Counted from the first letter of the stretch, positions 37,043 through 45,388 are shown. The stretch is DNA of 64,000 nt from Jiangella alba (GCF_900106035.1 NZ_FNUC01000004.1:558001-622000), one strand, 5' to 3'. The notes: a model not told the origin generated them from the sequence alone. Numbers and translations are program-made.

Positions 37043-38334
37043 GAGGTCTCCTTGATGGGCAGGGGTGGCACGACGACGTCGCCGGGCAGGATCGCCCCGT
37101 GGGCGCGCAGGTCGTCGCGGATCAGGTCGAGCGGCAGGTCCAGGACGTCGTCGCCGCGGCCGACGGCGCGCGCCGCCATGACCCCGGCGGACTGGCCCAT
37201 GGCCATGGACGACGCCTGCACCCGGTACGCGGACGACGCCTCCTGGTCGCCGCTGATGGCGCGACCGGCGACGACCAGCCGGGACGATCCGCGCGGGATC
37301 ATCGCCGCGCGCGGAATGGTGGGCAGGGTGCCGTAGGCGAGCGGCCTGATGTCGATGCCGTCGCCATCCGGCCGGTGCACGTCGATCGGGTAGAAGCTGT
37401 AGCTGAGCGCGTCGGGCCAGGCGCGGCCGCCCGCGTAGTCGTCCAGCGTGATGGTGGCGTGGCCGTCGATGGTCCAGCTCTCACGGATGCCGGTCTCGAT
37501 CGCCCACGACTCGATGACGACGCGTTCCAGGCCCGGCTGCCGCCGCAGGAAGCGCAGGATCCGCAGCAGGGTGCGGCGGCCGGCCACCTCGGCCGCCGTC
37601 TTGTCGCGGCTGGTGCCGCCCTGCACGCCGGTGACGTGGATGGCGTTCTCGCCGCGGACCCGCAGGAACTTCGCGACGGGGTTGTGCGCGAGGTCGGCGG
37701 GCAGCAGGTCGCCGCGCCGCACCGCGTCGTCGTGCGCGGCCTGCACGGCGTCGACGTCGATGGCGGCGAGGTCGTAGCCGCCGAGCCGGACCATGATGGT
37801 GCCCGGCTGGCGGCGCGGACGGGTCGAGCGGGGCAGCCCGGCGAGCGCGACGACGTCGGCGTCACCGGTGCAGTCGACCACCGCGCCGGCCCTGATGCGG
37901 TGCAGCCCGTCCTTGGTCGCGAGCGTCAGCCGCCACTCGGCGCCGTCCCACGCGGCCTCGGCCACGATGGCGTGCAGCAGCAGCTCCGCCCCCGAGCCGA
38001 CCACGGTGTCGTCGAGCACGGCCGCCAGCACCGCCGGCGACACCCGGACCTGCAGCCGGTGGTGCGGCTGCTCCCACTGGGTGAAGTCGGGCAGCCGCAG
38101 GCCGGCCTCGCGGACCGACCGCGTCACCGCCTCCCAGCCGATGCCGGCGATCACCTGCCGGCCCCACGCGTGGAAGAGGCCCGGCAGCGACACCCCCGCC
38201 ACCGTCGTCGTGCCGCCGAGCGCGCCGTTCTTCTCGACCAGCAGCGTGCGGGCGCCCAGGCGGGCCGCCTGCGTCGCGGCCGGGCCGCCCGCCGTCCCGC
38301 CGCCCGCGACCACGACGTCGTAGTAGGTGGTCAT
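37039..38334 (-). CDS. FAD-dependent oxidoreductase (FAD_oxidored family)
   Basis: The 431-residue flavoprotein starts with the Rossmann motif VVVAGGGTAGGPAA (GxGxxG variant) and ends with a second FAD segment SRLVVAGRAISGDQEASSAYRV. VVDCTGDADVVALAG near 160 is typical of the family often encoded beside sugar or polyol uptake genes. It may oxidise the imported glycoside, but no substrate can be named. ATG 38334 overlaps the IclR stop and its own stop overlaps the binding-protein start. Confidence 0.85.
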   Translation of the reverse strand: MTTYYDVVVAGGGTAGGPAATQAARLGARTLLVEKNGALGGTTTVAGVSLPGLFHAWGRQVIAGIGWEAVTRSVREAGLRLPDFTQWEQPHHRLQVRVSPAVLAAVLDDTVVGSGAELLLHAIVAEAAWDGAEWRLTLATKDGLHRIRAGAVVDCTGDADVVALAGLPRSTRPRRQPGTIMVRLGGYDLAAIDVDAVQAAHDDAVRRGDLLPADLAHNPVAKFLRVRGENAIHVTGVQGGTSRDKTAAEVAGRRTLLRILRFLRRQPGLERVVIESWAIETGIRESWTIDGHATITLDDYAGGRAWPDALSYSFYPIDVHRPDGDGIDIRPLAYGTLPTIPRAAMIPRGSSRLVVAGRAISGDQEASSAYRVQASSMAMGQSAGVMAARAVGRGDDVLDLPLDLIRDDLRAHGAILPGDVVVPPLPIKETS

Positions 38335-39164
38335 GCGCTCACCTGGCCCGGGTCGGCGCCGAGCATCAGCGACAGTTCGGCGGCGGCGTCGACGACGTGG
38401 TCGCGCAGCGAGGCGGCGTGGGCGTCGGTGTGCCGGACCGACGGGTACCCGACGCAGACGGCCGCGATGGTGCGCCCGGTGTGATCGCGCACCGGCGCCG
38501 CGACACCGTAGACGCCGGGCGCCTCCTCCTCGAGGTTGGTCGCGAACCCGTGCGTGGCGACGTCGTCCATCGCGTCCATCAGCCTGCCCTCGTCCGGCGG
38601 GGTGTCGTCGCGCCAGGGCGCCGAGCGCAGCATGGTCAGACGCTCCGGCCGCGGCAGCCCGGCGAACAGCACCTTGCCGGCCGCGGTGCGGTACGGCGGG
38701 GTCGCCGAGGCGTCGACGAACCGGGCCGTCGTCGGGTCGATGGTGAGCAGCTGCGGGCCGACCAGCACGGCGATGTCGACCCGGCGGTACCCGTGGAACA
38801 CCGCCAGGTGCACCGTCTCCTGGGTGCGCTCCCAGAGCGTGCGCAGCACCGGCGCGGCCGCGGCGGAGAGGTCGGTCTGCAGGACGAACCGGCGGTTGAG
38901 CTCGAAGAACCGCGAGCCCAGCAGGTAGTGCCGGCTGGTCGCGTGCTGGGCGACCAGCCCGTGCGCCACCAGCGACGCCAGCAGCGTCCGCGCGGTCGAC
39001 GACGGCAGCCCCACCTGCTGGGCGAGGTCGCCCAGCCCGATGCCGTGCGAGCCGACGCCGGCGACGACGTCGAGCAGGCCCACCGTGCGGTCGATCGCCT
39101 GGATGGCGGTCCGCGGCTCCGGGCGCGGGGCGCCCTTCGGCCGTGCGACGTCGTCGTCAGTCAT
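38331..39164 (-). CDS. IclR-family transcriptional regulator, first gene of the sugar operon
   Basis: The 277-residue protein has an N-terminal winged HTH (about 25–85; GLGDLAQQVGLPSSTARTLLASL) and an IclR effector domain (RRVDIAVLVGPQ, YRTAAGKVLFAGLP, GYPSVRHTDAHAAS). It heads the operon IclR–FAD oxidoreductase–binding protein–MalF–MalG–Tat protein, in which coding regions overlap by four bases. A 27-base dyad 47 bases upstream of its ATG is a strong candidate for its own operator, implying autoregulation of the whole operon. Confidence 0.93.
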   Translation of the reverse strand: MTDDDVARPKGAPRPEPRTAIQAIDRTVGLLDVVAGVGSHGIGLGDLAQQVGLPSSTARTLLASLVAHGLVAQHATSRHYLLGSRFFELNRRFVLQTDLSAAAAPVLRTLWERTQETVHLAVFHGYRRVDIAVLVGPQLLTIDPTTARFVDASATPPYRTAAGKVLFAGLPRPERLTMLRSAPWRDDTPPDEGRLMDAMDDVATHGFATNLEEEAPGVYGVAAPVRDHTGRTIAAVCVGYPSVRHTDAHAASLRDHVVDAAAELSLMLGADPGQVSA

Positions 39165-39210
39165 CGTCGATCCGTTTCCGGCCGCGCGGTCCGGCCGCTC
39201 GATTCGTTCG

Positions 39211-39237
39211 GCAATGTCGAATCACGTTCGACATTGC
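39211..39237. promoter_or_regulatory. Perfect 11+11 dyad, probable IclR operator
   Basis: GCAATGTCGAA (39211–39221) and TTCGACATTGC (39227–39237) are exact reverse complements separated by five bases. The dyad lies 47–73 bases upstream of the iclR start. Size, symmetry and position match IclR-family operators. Confidence 0.7.
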
Positions 39238-39254
39238 GGCGAGCGTAGGGCGCG

Positions 39255-39272
39255 CATTGAATCGTGTCAATG
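39255..39272. promoter_or_regulatory. Second dyad CATTGA–N6–TCAATG
   Basis: CATTGA (39255–39260) and TCAATG (39267–39272) form an inverted repeat centred about 40 bases from the IclR-type dyad and about 60 bases before the PP2C start. It shares the CATTG core with that dyad, so it may be a second regulator site or part of the PP2C promoter. Confidence 0.35.
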
Positions 39273-39322
39273 ACGGAGGGCGTAGGGTGCAGGCACCGAT
39301 CCGGCGAGGGGACGAGGTGCCG

Positions 39323-40156
39323 ATGCTCCGATTCCGGCCGGCCGCGACGTCCGATCGCGGCCTCGTGCGCGACAACAACGAGGACTCCGGCTACGCCAGC
39401 GCCGGCCTGCTGCTGGTGGCCGACGGCGTGGGCGGCAACGCGGCGGGCGAGGTGGCGTCGGCCAGCGTCGCGCACGTCGTCGCGTCGTTCGTGCTCGGGT
39501 CACGGGAGCGGCAGGACCCGGTGGCGCTGCTCAGCGACGCGGTCGAGTTCGCGTTCGCGCACCTCGGCGACGGCGTGCGGCGCGACCCCGCCCGCGCCGG
39601 CATGGCGACGACGCTGACGGCGCTGCTCGCCGACGGCGACGGGTTCACCCTCGCCCACGTCGGCGACTCCCGCGGCTACCTGCTGCGCGGACCCGACCTG
39701 TGCCAGCTCACCCGCGACGACACCCTCGTCCAGGAACTGGTCGACGAAGGCCGCATCACGCGCCAGGACATCCCGACGCACCCGTACCGCTCGGTCGTCG
39801 TCCGGTCGGTCACCGCCGGGACGACGCCCGACGTCACCATCGCGCGGGTCGCTCTCCAGCCCGGCGACCGCGTGCTGCTGTGCAGCGACGGCCTCTCCGA
39901 CTTCGTCCCCGAGCACGTCATCGGCGACCTCCTCGACGTCGGCACGCCGACCACCGCCGCGCAACGGCTGGTCGACGCCGCCCTGGCGGCCGGCGGCCGC
40001 GACAACGTCACCTGCATCGTCGGCGACGTCGACGAGGGCAACCCGCACGTCCGCCACAACGGCCACCTCGTCGGGGCGCACCGGAACCCGGTGAACCTCA
40101 TCGATCCGGCGGCCGCGCTGGCGCAGAGCCTCGCCCGCGCCGCCACCGTCGGCTGA
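39323..40156 (+). CDS. PP2C-family serine/threonine protein phosphatase
   Basis: The 277-residue protein has the PPM metal-site motifs in order: RDNNEDSGY near 15–23, LLVADGVGGNAAGE near 30–43, GMATTLTALL, LAHVGDSRGYLLR near 112, VLLCSDGLSD near 182 and GRDNVTCIV near 231. It needs two Mn/Mg ions and removes phosphate from Ser/Thr kinase substrates. No membrane segment follows the domain. ATG 39323 has GAGG upstream; a GTG two codons earlier (39317), with GAGGGG at five bases, is equally possible. It is divergent from the IclR operon; no kinase gene is close by. Confidence 0.92.
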   Translation: MLRFRPAATSDRGLVRDNNEDSGYASAGLLLVADGVGGNAAGEVASASVAHVVASFVLGSRERQDPVALLSDAVEFAFAHLGDGVRRDPARAGMATTLTALLADGDGFTLAHVGDSRGYLLRGPDLCQLTRDDTLVQELVDEGRITRQDIPTHPYRSVVVRSVTAGTTPDVTIARVALQPGDRVLLCSDGLSDFVPEHVIGDLLDVGTPTTAAQRLVDAALAAGGRDNVTCIVGDVDEGNPHVRHNGHLVGAHRNPVNLIDPAAALAQSLARAATVG

Positions 40157-40226
40157 GGTCGGCGTCGGCTGATCGCCGCGGCCGGCCACCGCCGCCGGGC
40201 GCCGTCACCTCCGCCCATGATCATCA

Positions 40227-40258
40227 ACCTTTTGCGCTGCTGTGACGACTGAAAAGGT
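40227..40258. terminator. Stem-loop between PP2C and MFS genes (possible bidirectional terminator)
   Basis: ACCTTTT (40227–40233) pairs with AAAAGGT (40252–40258) across an 18-base loop, in the 170-base convergent gap. The A/T-ended stem is unusual in this GC-rich context and gives a T-tract on either strand. No gene is present in the gap. Confidence 0.45.
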
Positions 40259-40326
40259 GGATGGTTCCGTCATCAGCACTTTCGGTGGCGGCCAACAGCC
40301 GGGCGCCTCGGCCGCCGCCCGGACCG

Positions 40327-41793
40327 TCAGGCCGGGTCGGGCACCGGCTCGCGCTCGGCGCCGGGCGTGGGCGCGGGGATGACGGCACTGAGGTCGCCGC
40401 CGGGACCACCGTCGTGGCCGCCAGGCCCACCGTCGTGGTCGCCGCCCAGCTCGTCGTCGGGCCCGTCGCCCGGACCGCGAGCCGGACCGCGCTCGGACTC
40501 GGGCTCGTCGCGCAGCGGGTGGGCCAGCTCGTCGGCCGGGAGCTTCGCCCAGATGATCGCCACGACGGCCACCAGCGCCGGCACCACGCCCGCGATGACG
40601 AACGTGGCCCGCAGCCCGATGAGCTGCGAGATGGGGCCGGCCAGCGCCATGGACACCGGCATGAGCGAGATGGACACGAAGAAGTCGAGGCTCGCCACCC
40701 GGCCGAGCAGCGCCGGCGGCACCCGCCGCTGCAGCAACGTGCCCCAGATGACCATGGGAGCCGAGAACATGGCCCCGAGCAGGAACGCCGACCCGATGAC
40801 CACCCAGACGGACCCGGCGAAGCCGATGACGATCATCGGCAGGCAGCCGACGCCCCAGAGCAGGTTCATCCAGGTGAGGTAGCGCCGGGGCATGCGCATG
40901 GACGCCATGATCAGCGAGCCGACCGCGCCGCCGATGCCGAACGCGCCCAGCACCCACGCGTGGTCGCCGGGGCCGCCGCCGAGGCGGTCTTTGATGATGA
41001 ACGGCGTCAGCACCTCGAGCGGGCCCATGAGCACGAGGATCATCAGGCTGGCGAACAGCAGCGTGGCCAGCAGCCACGGCGTGCGCCACATGTACGCCAG
41101 GCCCTCGCGCATGTCGGCGACCGCGGTGCGGACGGGGTGCGCGACGGCCTCGGCCGGCAGCTCGCGGCGGACCGCCGTCTTCGGGACCGTCGTCAGCGCC
41201 AGCAGGCCCAGCGCCGCCGCGCCGGCCGCCACCAGCACGGCCGACCCGGGGTTGGCCATGCCGACGACGGCGCCGGCGACGGCCGGCCCGGCCGCCTGGC
41301 CGATGGTCGGGCGGACCATGCCCTCGAACCCGTTGACCGCCATGAGGTCGGACTCGGGCACCAGCGCCGGCAGCCACGCGGAGTAGGCCGGGTAGTAGAA
41401 CGCCATGCCGACGCCGGTGACGAACGCGACCGCGGCGAGGTGCCACAGCCGCGTGACGTCGGTGAGCGAGAGCACCGCCACCAGCGACATGCCACCCAGT
41501 TCGATGCCGGCGACGCACAACAGGATGGTCTTCTGCGGCACGCGGTCGGCGACGACGCCGGCCAGCAGCGCCGGCAGCAGCACGCCGACGGCCGCCGCCG
41601 TGGAGACGACCGAGAGCTGGGCCGGCCCGCCGCCGAGGCGGATGACCTCCCACACCTGCGCCACGATCCAGACGCCGGTGGCGAACGTCGACAGCACCAG
41701 GGCCACCGCCAGGCGGCGGTAGGCCGGGGTGCGGAACGGCGTGAGCGCGCGCGGCAACTGCCGGCCGGCGGCGACGGGTGGTGCGTCAGTCAT
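40327..41793 (-). CDS. MFS efflux transporter (EntS-like)
   Basis: The 488-residue protein has about 12 membrane segments up to residue 410 and a long hydrophilic C-terminus rich in Gly, Asp and Pro (GGDHDGGPGGHDGGPGG), an oddity for this family. The layout resembles the enterobactin-exporter-like MFS group (AGVVADRVPQKT loop motif). ATG 41793 has GGAGG seven bases upstream; a reading 14 codons longer has no such site. Function is probably drug or metabolite export. It lies 73 bases downstream of the VOC gene on the same strand. Confidence 0.88.
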   Translation of the reverse strand: MTDAPPVAAGRQLPRALTPFRTPAYRRLAVALVLSTFATGVWIVAQVWEVIRLGGGPAQLSVVSTAAAVGVLLPALLAGVVADRVPQKTILLCVAGIELGGMSLVAVLSLTDVTRLWHLAAVAFVTGVGMAFYYPAYSAWLPALVPESDLMAVNGFEGMVRPTIGQAAGPAVAGAVVGMANPGSAVLVAAGAAALGLLALTTVPKTAVRRELPAEAVAHPVRTAVADMREGLAYMWRTPWLLATLLFASLMILVLMGPLEVLTPFIIKDRLGGGPGDHAWVLGAFGIGGAVGSLIMASMRMPRRYLTWMNLLWGVGCLPMIVIGFAGSVWVVIGSAFLLGAMFSAPMVIWGTLLQRRVPPALLGRVASLDFFVSISLMPVSMALAGPISQLIGLRATFVIAGVVPALVAVVAIIWAKLPADELAHPLRDEPESERGPARGPGDGPDDELGGDHDGGPGGHDGGPGGDLSAVIPAPTPGAEREPVPDPA

Positions 41794-41866
41794 GGTGGGT
41801 CCTCCGCGAATGATTGTGCCGATACCGACTGACAAAGTCGCTCGAATTCATCGCCGCCGGGCGCGC

Positions 41867-42259
41867 TCAGGTGGCGTCGGTGCTCATCCACATCAGCTCC
41901 CAGTGGTGACCGTCGGGGTCGAGGACGCTGCGGCCGTACATGAAGCCCTCGTCCATCGGGTCCTTGGCCTTCTCGCCGCCGGCGGCCAGCGCCCGGTCGG
42001 CCACCTCGTCGACCTCCTCGCGGCTGTCAAGCTCGAGCGCGAGGACGACCTGCGTGCCGGTGGTCGAGATGCCGTTGGTGACCGTCTCGCCGAAGAAGCC
42101 CTCGGTGACGGCCATGACGTAGATCGAGTCGGTGAGGACGAGGCAGGCGGCCTGCTCGTTGGTGAACTCCTCCACCAGCGTGAACCCGAGCGCCGCGTAG
42201 AAGTCGATGCTGCGGCGAAGGTCCTGGGAGCAGACGTTGACGAAGATCTTCCGGGACAT
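41867..42259 (-). CDS. VOC-family protein (glyoxalase/bleomycin-resistance type)
   Basis: The 130-residue protein starts MSRKIFVNVCSQDLRRSIDFY and ends DPDGHHWELMWMSTDAT, the standard single-module VOC architecture with terminal HHWE metal-site segment. This subgroup includes putative extradiol-dioxygenase-like and lactoylglutathione-lyase-like proteins. It is divergent from a TetR gene and the intergenic region carries repeats and a dyad, so TetR control is likely. Substrate unknown. Confidence 0.88.
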   Translation of the reverse strand: MSRKIFVNVCSQDLRRSIDFYAALGFTLVEEFTNEQAACLVLTDSIYVMAVTEGFFGETVTNGISTTGTQVVLALELDSREEVDEVADRALAAGGEKAKDPMDEGFMYGRSVLDPDGHHWELMWMSTDAT

Positions 42260-42278
42260 GGGGCACTCGCTTTCTGAT

Positions 42279-42339
42279 CTGTGTCCGCCGGTCAACTGTT
42301 TCCGGCTGAGGACAACTGTGTCCTACCGATACTGTTTCC
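42279..42339. repeat. Four direct CTGTKTCC repeats upstream of VOC/TetR genes
   Basis: CTGTGTCC (42279–42286), CTGTTTCC (42296–42303), CTGTGTCC (42316–42323) and CTGTTTCC (42332–42339) recur with starts 17, 20 and 16 bases apart. Copies two and three extend to CAACTGTKTCC. They fill the divergent gap and are candidates for regulator binding. Confidence 0.55.
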
Positions 42340-42344
42340 GCAAG

Positions 42345-42362
42345 ACTCTATTTTGATAGAGT
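42345..42362. promoter_or_regulatory. Putative TetR operator
   Basis: ACTCTAT (42345–42351) and ATAGAGT (42356–42362) form an exact inverted repeat with a TTTG spacer, 24 bases before the TetR start codon. It is AT-rich against a GC-rich background, as expected for an operator overlapping the promoter. Confidence 0.6.
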
Positions 42363-42386
42363 TCTCGCCAACGGAAGCGAGGGCAC

Positions 42387-43097
42387 ATGGTGACGGACGA
42401 GGACACGGCCGCCGACGGCACGATCCAGCTGCTCTGGGGGCTGCGAGAGGGACCCACTCGAGGACCCAAACCGGTGCTCAGCCTCGAGCGCATCGCCCAG
42501 GCGGCGGTCGACCTCGCCGACGCGGAAGGGCTCGCGGCGGTCTCCATGCAACGCGTCGCCGCCGACCTCGACTTCACCAAGATGTCGCTCTACCGCTACG
42601 TCACCGGCAAGGACGAGCTGGTCGCGGCCATGATCGACCTCGCCGTCGGCGCGCCGCCCACGCTCGCCGACCTGCCCGGCTCCAACTGGCGGCCGCGCAT
42701 CGAGGCGTGGGTGCGGCTGCTCGGGCAGACGTGGGAGGCGCACCCCTGGCTGCCTTGGGTCACCATGGGCGACCGCGTCATGGGCCCCAACGAGACCGGC
42801 TGGACGGAGCTGTCGGCGGCGGTGCTCGCCGAGACCGGGCTGACCGTCCCGGAGCGCATGAGCCTCGCCCGCATGCTCGGCGGCCACGTCCGCGCCACCA
42901 TGTCCGTGTCGACCGCCGGCACCCAGCCGTGGGTCAACCGGCACCAGGCGGCGCTGCTGCGCGAGCACGCCGACCGCTACCCGACCCTGCGCGCCATGCT
43001 CGACGGCGAAGCCGCGCCGCCCGACAACGGCCGCGACTTCGGCCTGCGCCTCATCCTCGACGGCGTCGAGCGCCTCATCGCCGACCGCAAGAGCTGA
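42387..43097 (+). CDS. TetR-family transcriptional regulator
   Basis: The 236-residue protein has a TetR HTH at about 33–80 (LSLERIAQAAVDLADAEGLAAVSMQRVAADLDFTKMSLYRYV) preceded by a 30-residue polar extension, and a C-terminal helical domain of the TetR_C type found in tetracycline-repressor-like actinobacterial proteins. It is divergent from the VOC gene, and the MFS exporter follows that gene. A drug- or metabolite-responsive VOC–MFS unit is therefore likely. GCGAGGGCAC precedes ATG 42387. Confidence 0.92.
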   Translation: MVTDEDTAADGTIQLLWGLREGPTRGPKPVLSLERIAQAAVDLADAEGLAAVSMQRVAADLDFTKMSLYRYVTGKDELVAAMIDLAVGAPPTLADLPGSNWRPRIEAWVRLLGQTWEAHPWLPWVTMGDRVMGPNETGWTELSAAVLAETGLTVPERMSLARMLGGHVRATMSVSTAGTQPWVNRHQAALLREHADRYPTLRAMLDGEAAPPDNGRDFGLRLILDGVERLIADRKS

Positions 43098-43120
43098 CCC
43101 GCCCGCAGGGCGCGACCCGC

Positions 43121-43313
43121 GCGGAGGGGGCGGTGGAGGCGGAGCGGGCTTCGCGAGCGCGGCATGCCCGCGGAGGTGCCGGAGGATGCGGAGCCGGCGT
43201 CAAGAGCGCCCGCGGCATGCTTCACCGCCGCGTAGCGGAGCCGGCGCAGCATCCTCCGGCACCTCCGCCCCGCCGCGAAGCGGAGCCGGCGCAGCCTCCA
43301 CCGGCCCCTCCGC
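43121..43313. repeat. Large nested palindromic repeat between tetR and fur genes
   Basis: Two nested inverted repeats occur. The outer arms 43121–43140 and 43294–43313 match in 19 of 20 positions. The inner arms 43170–43189 and 43249–43268 match exactly over 20 bases with a 59-base loop. Within them, GGAGCCGGCG occurs three times, and a 45-base unit starting CGCCGCG is tandemly repeated at about 43225 and 43271. The 295-base gap 43098–43392 has no gene; this structure makes up most of it. Confidence 0.7.
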
Positions 43314-43392
43314 CCCGGCGGACCCCGCGCAGCCTCCACCGCCGACCGCCCCGAGAGTGGCGATTCCCGTGCTCAGCCATGACACTAGACGC

Positions 43393-43872
43393 GTGAACGC
43401 CGATGTCAGCGCCCGTCACGACCACTCGCACGACGACGACGTCGCCGCGGTGGAGCGTGCGCTGGACCGGCTGCGCGCCCGCGGCCACCGCATCACCGGC
43501 GCCCGGCACGCGGTCCTCGAGGCGCTGGCGACCGTCGACGGCCATCCGAGCGCCGAGCAGCTGTCCGAGCACGTCCGCGAGCTGCACCCGACGGTGCACC
43601 GTGCCACGGTCTACCGCACGCTCGAGACGCTGGCCACGCTCGGCGTCGTCACGCAGGTGCACGTCGGCGGGGGCGCCACCACGTACCACCTGGCCGCCGA
43701 CGCCACGGGGCACGACGACCACCTGCACGCGAGCTGCCGGGTCTGCGGCCGCATCATCGACCTCCCGAGCGACCTGCTCGACCCCATCACGCTGCGGCTG
43801 GCCGTCGAGAGCGACTTCCAGCTCGACCCGCCGCACATCGCGCTGTCCGGCACCTGCCGGAGCTGCCAGTAG
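43393..43872 (+). CDS. Fur-family metalloregulator
   Basis: The 159-residue protein has a His-rich start (HDHSHDD), a winged HTH (LRARGHRITGARHAVLEAL … HRATVYRTLETL) and a dimerisation/metal domain with two CxxC motifs: CRVCG near 115 and CRSC at the C-terminus, a structural zinc site. HDDHLHASC provides further ligands. Zur and general Fur are both possible. GTG 43393 is chosen by family length. GACACTAGAC directly upstream, without a Shine–Dalgarno site, suggests a leaderless message. It ends directly against the convergent EEP gene. Confidence 0.9.
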   Translation: MNADVSARHDHSHDDDVAAVERALDRLRARGHRITGARHAVLEALATVDGHPSAEQLSEHVRELHPTVHRATVYRTLETLATLGVVTQVHVGGGATTYHLAADATGHDDHLHASCRVCGRIIDLPSDLLDPITLRLAVESDFQLDPPHIALSGTCRSCQ

Positions 43873-44661
43873 TCAGGCGTCCAGCCGCAGCGTCGCCCGG
43901 GCCGGCCAGTGGTCCGACGGCACCCGGCCGCCCGGCTGCTCGCGCACGACCTCGGCGTCCTCGTACGTCCAGTGCGGGCTGGCCAGGATGTGGTCGATGC
44001 GCCGCCCGTCCGACGCGCCGGTGAAGTGGTGCATCGTCCCGCCGGTCAGGGGCGCGGGCCGGAGTCCGGCGTCCAGCAGCGGCCGCAGGGCTTCGTCGCG
44101 GGGCCCGGCGTTGAAGTCGCCCATGACGACGGCGGGGAGGTCCGGGTCCAGCCAGCCGGCCAGCTGCCGGGTCGACGCGACCCGGTTGGCGGTGTGGCGT
44201 TCGTCGAGGTGGGTGTTGACGACGGTGAACTCGCGGGCGGTGCGCTGGTCGCGGCAGCGGATCAGGGTCGCGATGCGCGGGAACGACGCGTCCGGCAGCG
44301 CCGTCGCGGGGACGTCGGGGGTGTCGCCGTACCAGCGGGTGCGGTGCTCGAGGACCCGGATGAACCCGCCGCTGACGGCGATGGGGCTCTGCTCGCCGGA
44401 CCGGCCGCCGCTGCGGCCCTGCGTGAACCACTGCAGGCCGGGCAGCCGCCGGGCGAGGTACGCGCGCTGGAACTCGTAGACCTCCTGCAGCCCCAGCACG
44501 TCCGCACCCAGCCCGCCGATGACCGCGGCCGTGGCGCCGCGTCGGAACCACCACGCGTTCCACCCGTCGAGGGCACGGCCGTTGCGGATGTTGAACGTCG
44601 CGACTCGAAGCTGCAGACCGGGCTCCACGGCGGCAGCGTATCGGTCAGGTGCCGACGGCAT
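43873..44661 (-). CDS. Endonuclease/exonuclease/phosphatase (EEP) family protein
   Basis: The 262-residue protein shows the EEP core in order: LRVATFNIRNG near 18–28 (Asn), VLGLQEVYEFQ (metal Glu) near 55, TVVNTHLDERHTANR near 148, VVMGDFNAGP (Asp/Asn) near 178, RRIDHILAS near 220 and SDHWPARA (catalytic His) near 249. These Mg-dependent enzymes cleave phosphodiesters in DNA, RNA or phospholipids. No export signal is seen. It overlaps the end of the upstream DUF72 gene by 17 bases. The substrate is not predictable. Confidence 0.9.
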   Translation of the reverse strand: MPSAPDRYAAAVEPGLQLRVATFNIRNGRALDGWNAWWFRRGATAAVIGGLGADVLGLQEVYEFQRAYLARRLPGLQWFTQGRSGGRSGEQSPIAVSGGFIRVLEHRTRWYGDTPDVPATALPDASFPRIATLIRCRDQRTAREFTVVNTHLDERHTANRVASTRQLAGWLDPDLPAVVMGDFNAGPRDEALRPLLDAGLRPAPLTGGTMHHFTGASDGRRIDHILASPHWTYEDAEVVREQPGGRVPSDHWPARATLRLDA

Positions 44662-45388
44662 CGGTCCGTCGCAGCAGGCCGCCGAACCGGACGGCGTTGC
44701 GCACGGCGGCGCCGCCGGGGTCGTTGTTGAAGTAGACGTAGACGTCCTCGTCGCCGGCCCAGGTCCCGGCCAGCCGGTCCGCCCAGCCGCGCAACGCCTG
44801 CCCGCCGTACGAGGGCCACGGCCGCGCCGCGCCCTCGTGCAGCCGCAGGTAGCCCCAGTCCGCCGTGCGCCACAGCGGCGTGACCGGGCGGCCCCGGCGG
44901 TCGGCCCAGCACAGCGCCGCGCCGTGTCGCTCCAGCACCGCCCGCACCTCGCCTGACCACCACGACTCGTGCCGCGGCTCCACCGCCACCCGCACGCCGC
45001 GCGGAAACCGCGTCAGGCAGTCGTCCAGCCGGTCCGGCTCGGCCGGCAGGTTCGGCGGCAGCTGCAGCAGGACCGGCCCGAGCCGGTCGCCCAGCCCCGC
45101 GGCGACGTCGAGGAGCCGGCGCACCGGCTCGTCCGGGTCGCGCAGCCGCCGGATGTGCGTCAGGTACCGGCTCGCCTTCACCGCCATGACGAAACCGGCC
45201 GGCAGCCGCTCGCGCCACGACTCGAACGTCTCACGTCGCGGCAGCCGGTAGAACGTGCCGTTGTTCTCGACCGTCGCGAACACCTCGGCGTACCGCTCGA
45301 GCCAGCGCCGTTGCGCCAGCCCGGGCGGATAGAGGACGCCGCGCCAGGAGTCGTACTGCCAGCCCGACGTCCCCACGTGGACGACCAT
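44645..45388 (-). CDS. DUF72 (YecE-type) family protein
   Basis: The 247-residue protein begins VHVGTSGWQYDSWRGVLYPPG and carries VENNGTFYRLP and FVMAVKASRYLTHIRRL, the hallmark segments of the DUF72 TIM-barrel family. VAVEPRHESWW and YVYFNNDPGG complete the pattern. The biochemical role of the family is not established. It is transcribed with the EEP gene (17-base overlap) and divergent from the HTH–nucleotidyltransferase gene. Confidence 0.92.
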   Translation of the reverse strand: MVVHVGTSGWQYDSWRGVLYPPGLAQRRWLERYAEVFATVENNGTFYRLPRRETFESWRERLPAGFVMAVKASRYLTHIRRLRDPDEPVRRLLDVAAGLGDRLGPVLLQLPPNLPAEPDRLDDCLTRFPRGVRVAVEPRHESWWSGEVRAVLERHGAALCWADRRGRPVTPLWRTADWGYLRLHEGAARPWPSYGGQALRGWADRLAGTWAGDEDVYVYFNNDPGGAAVRNAVRFGGLLRRTDAVGT

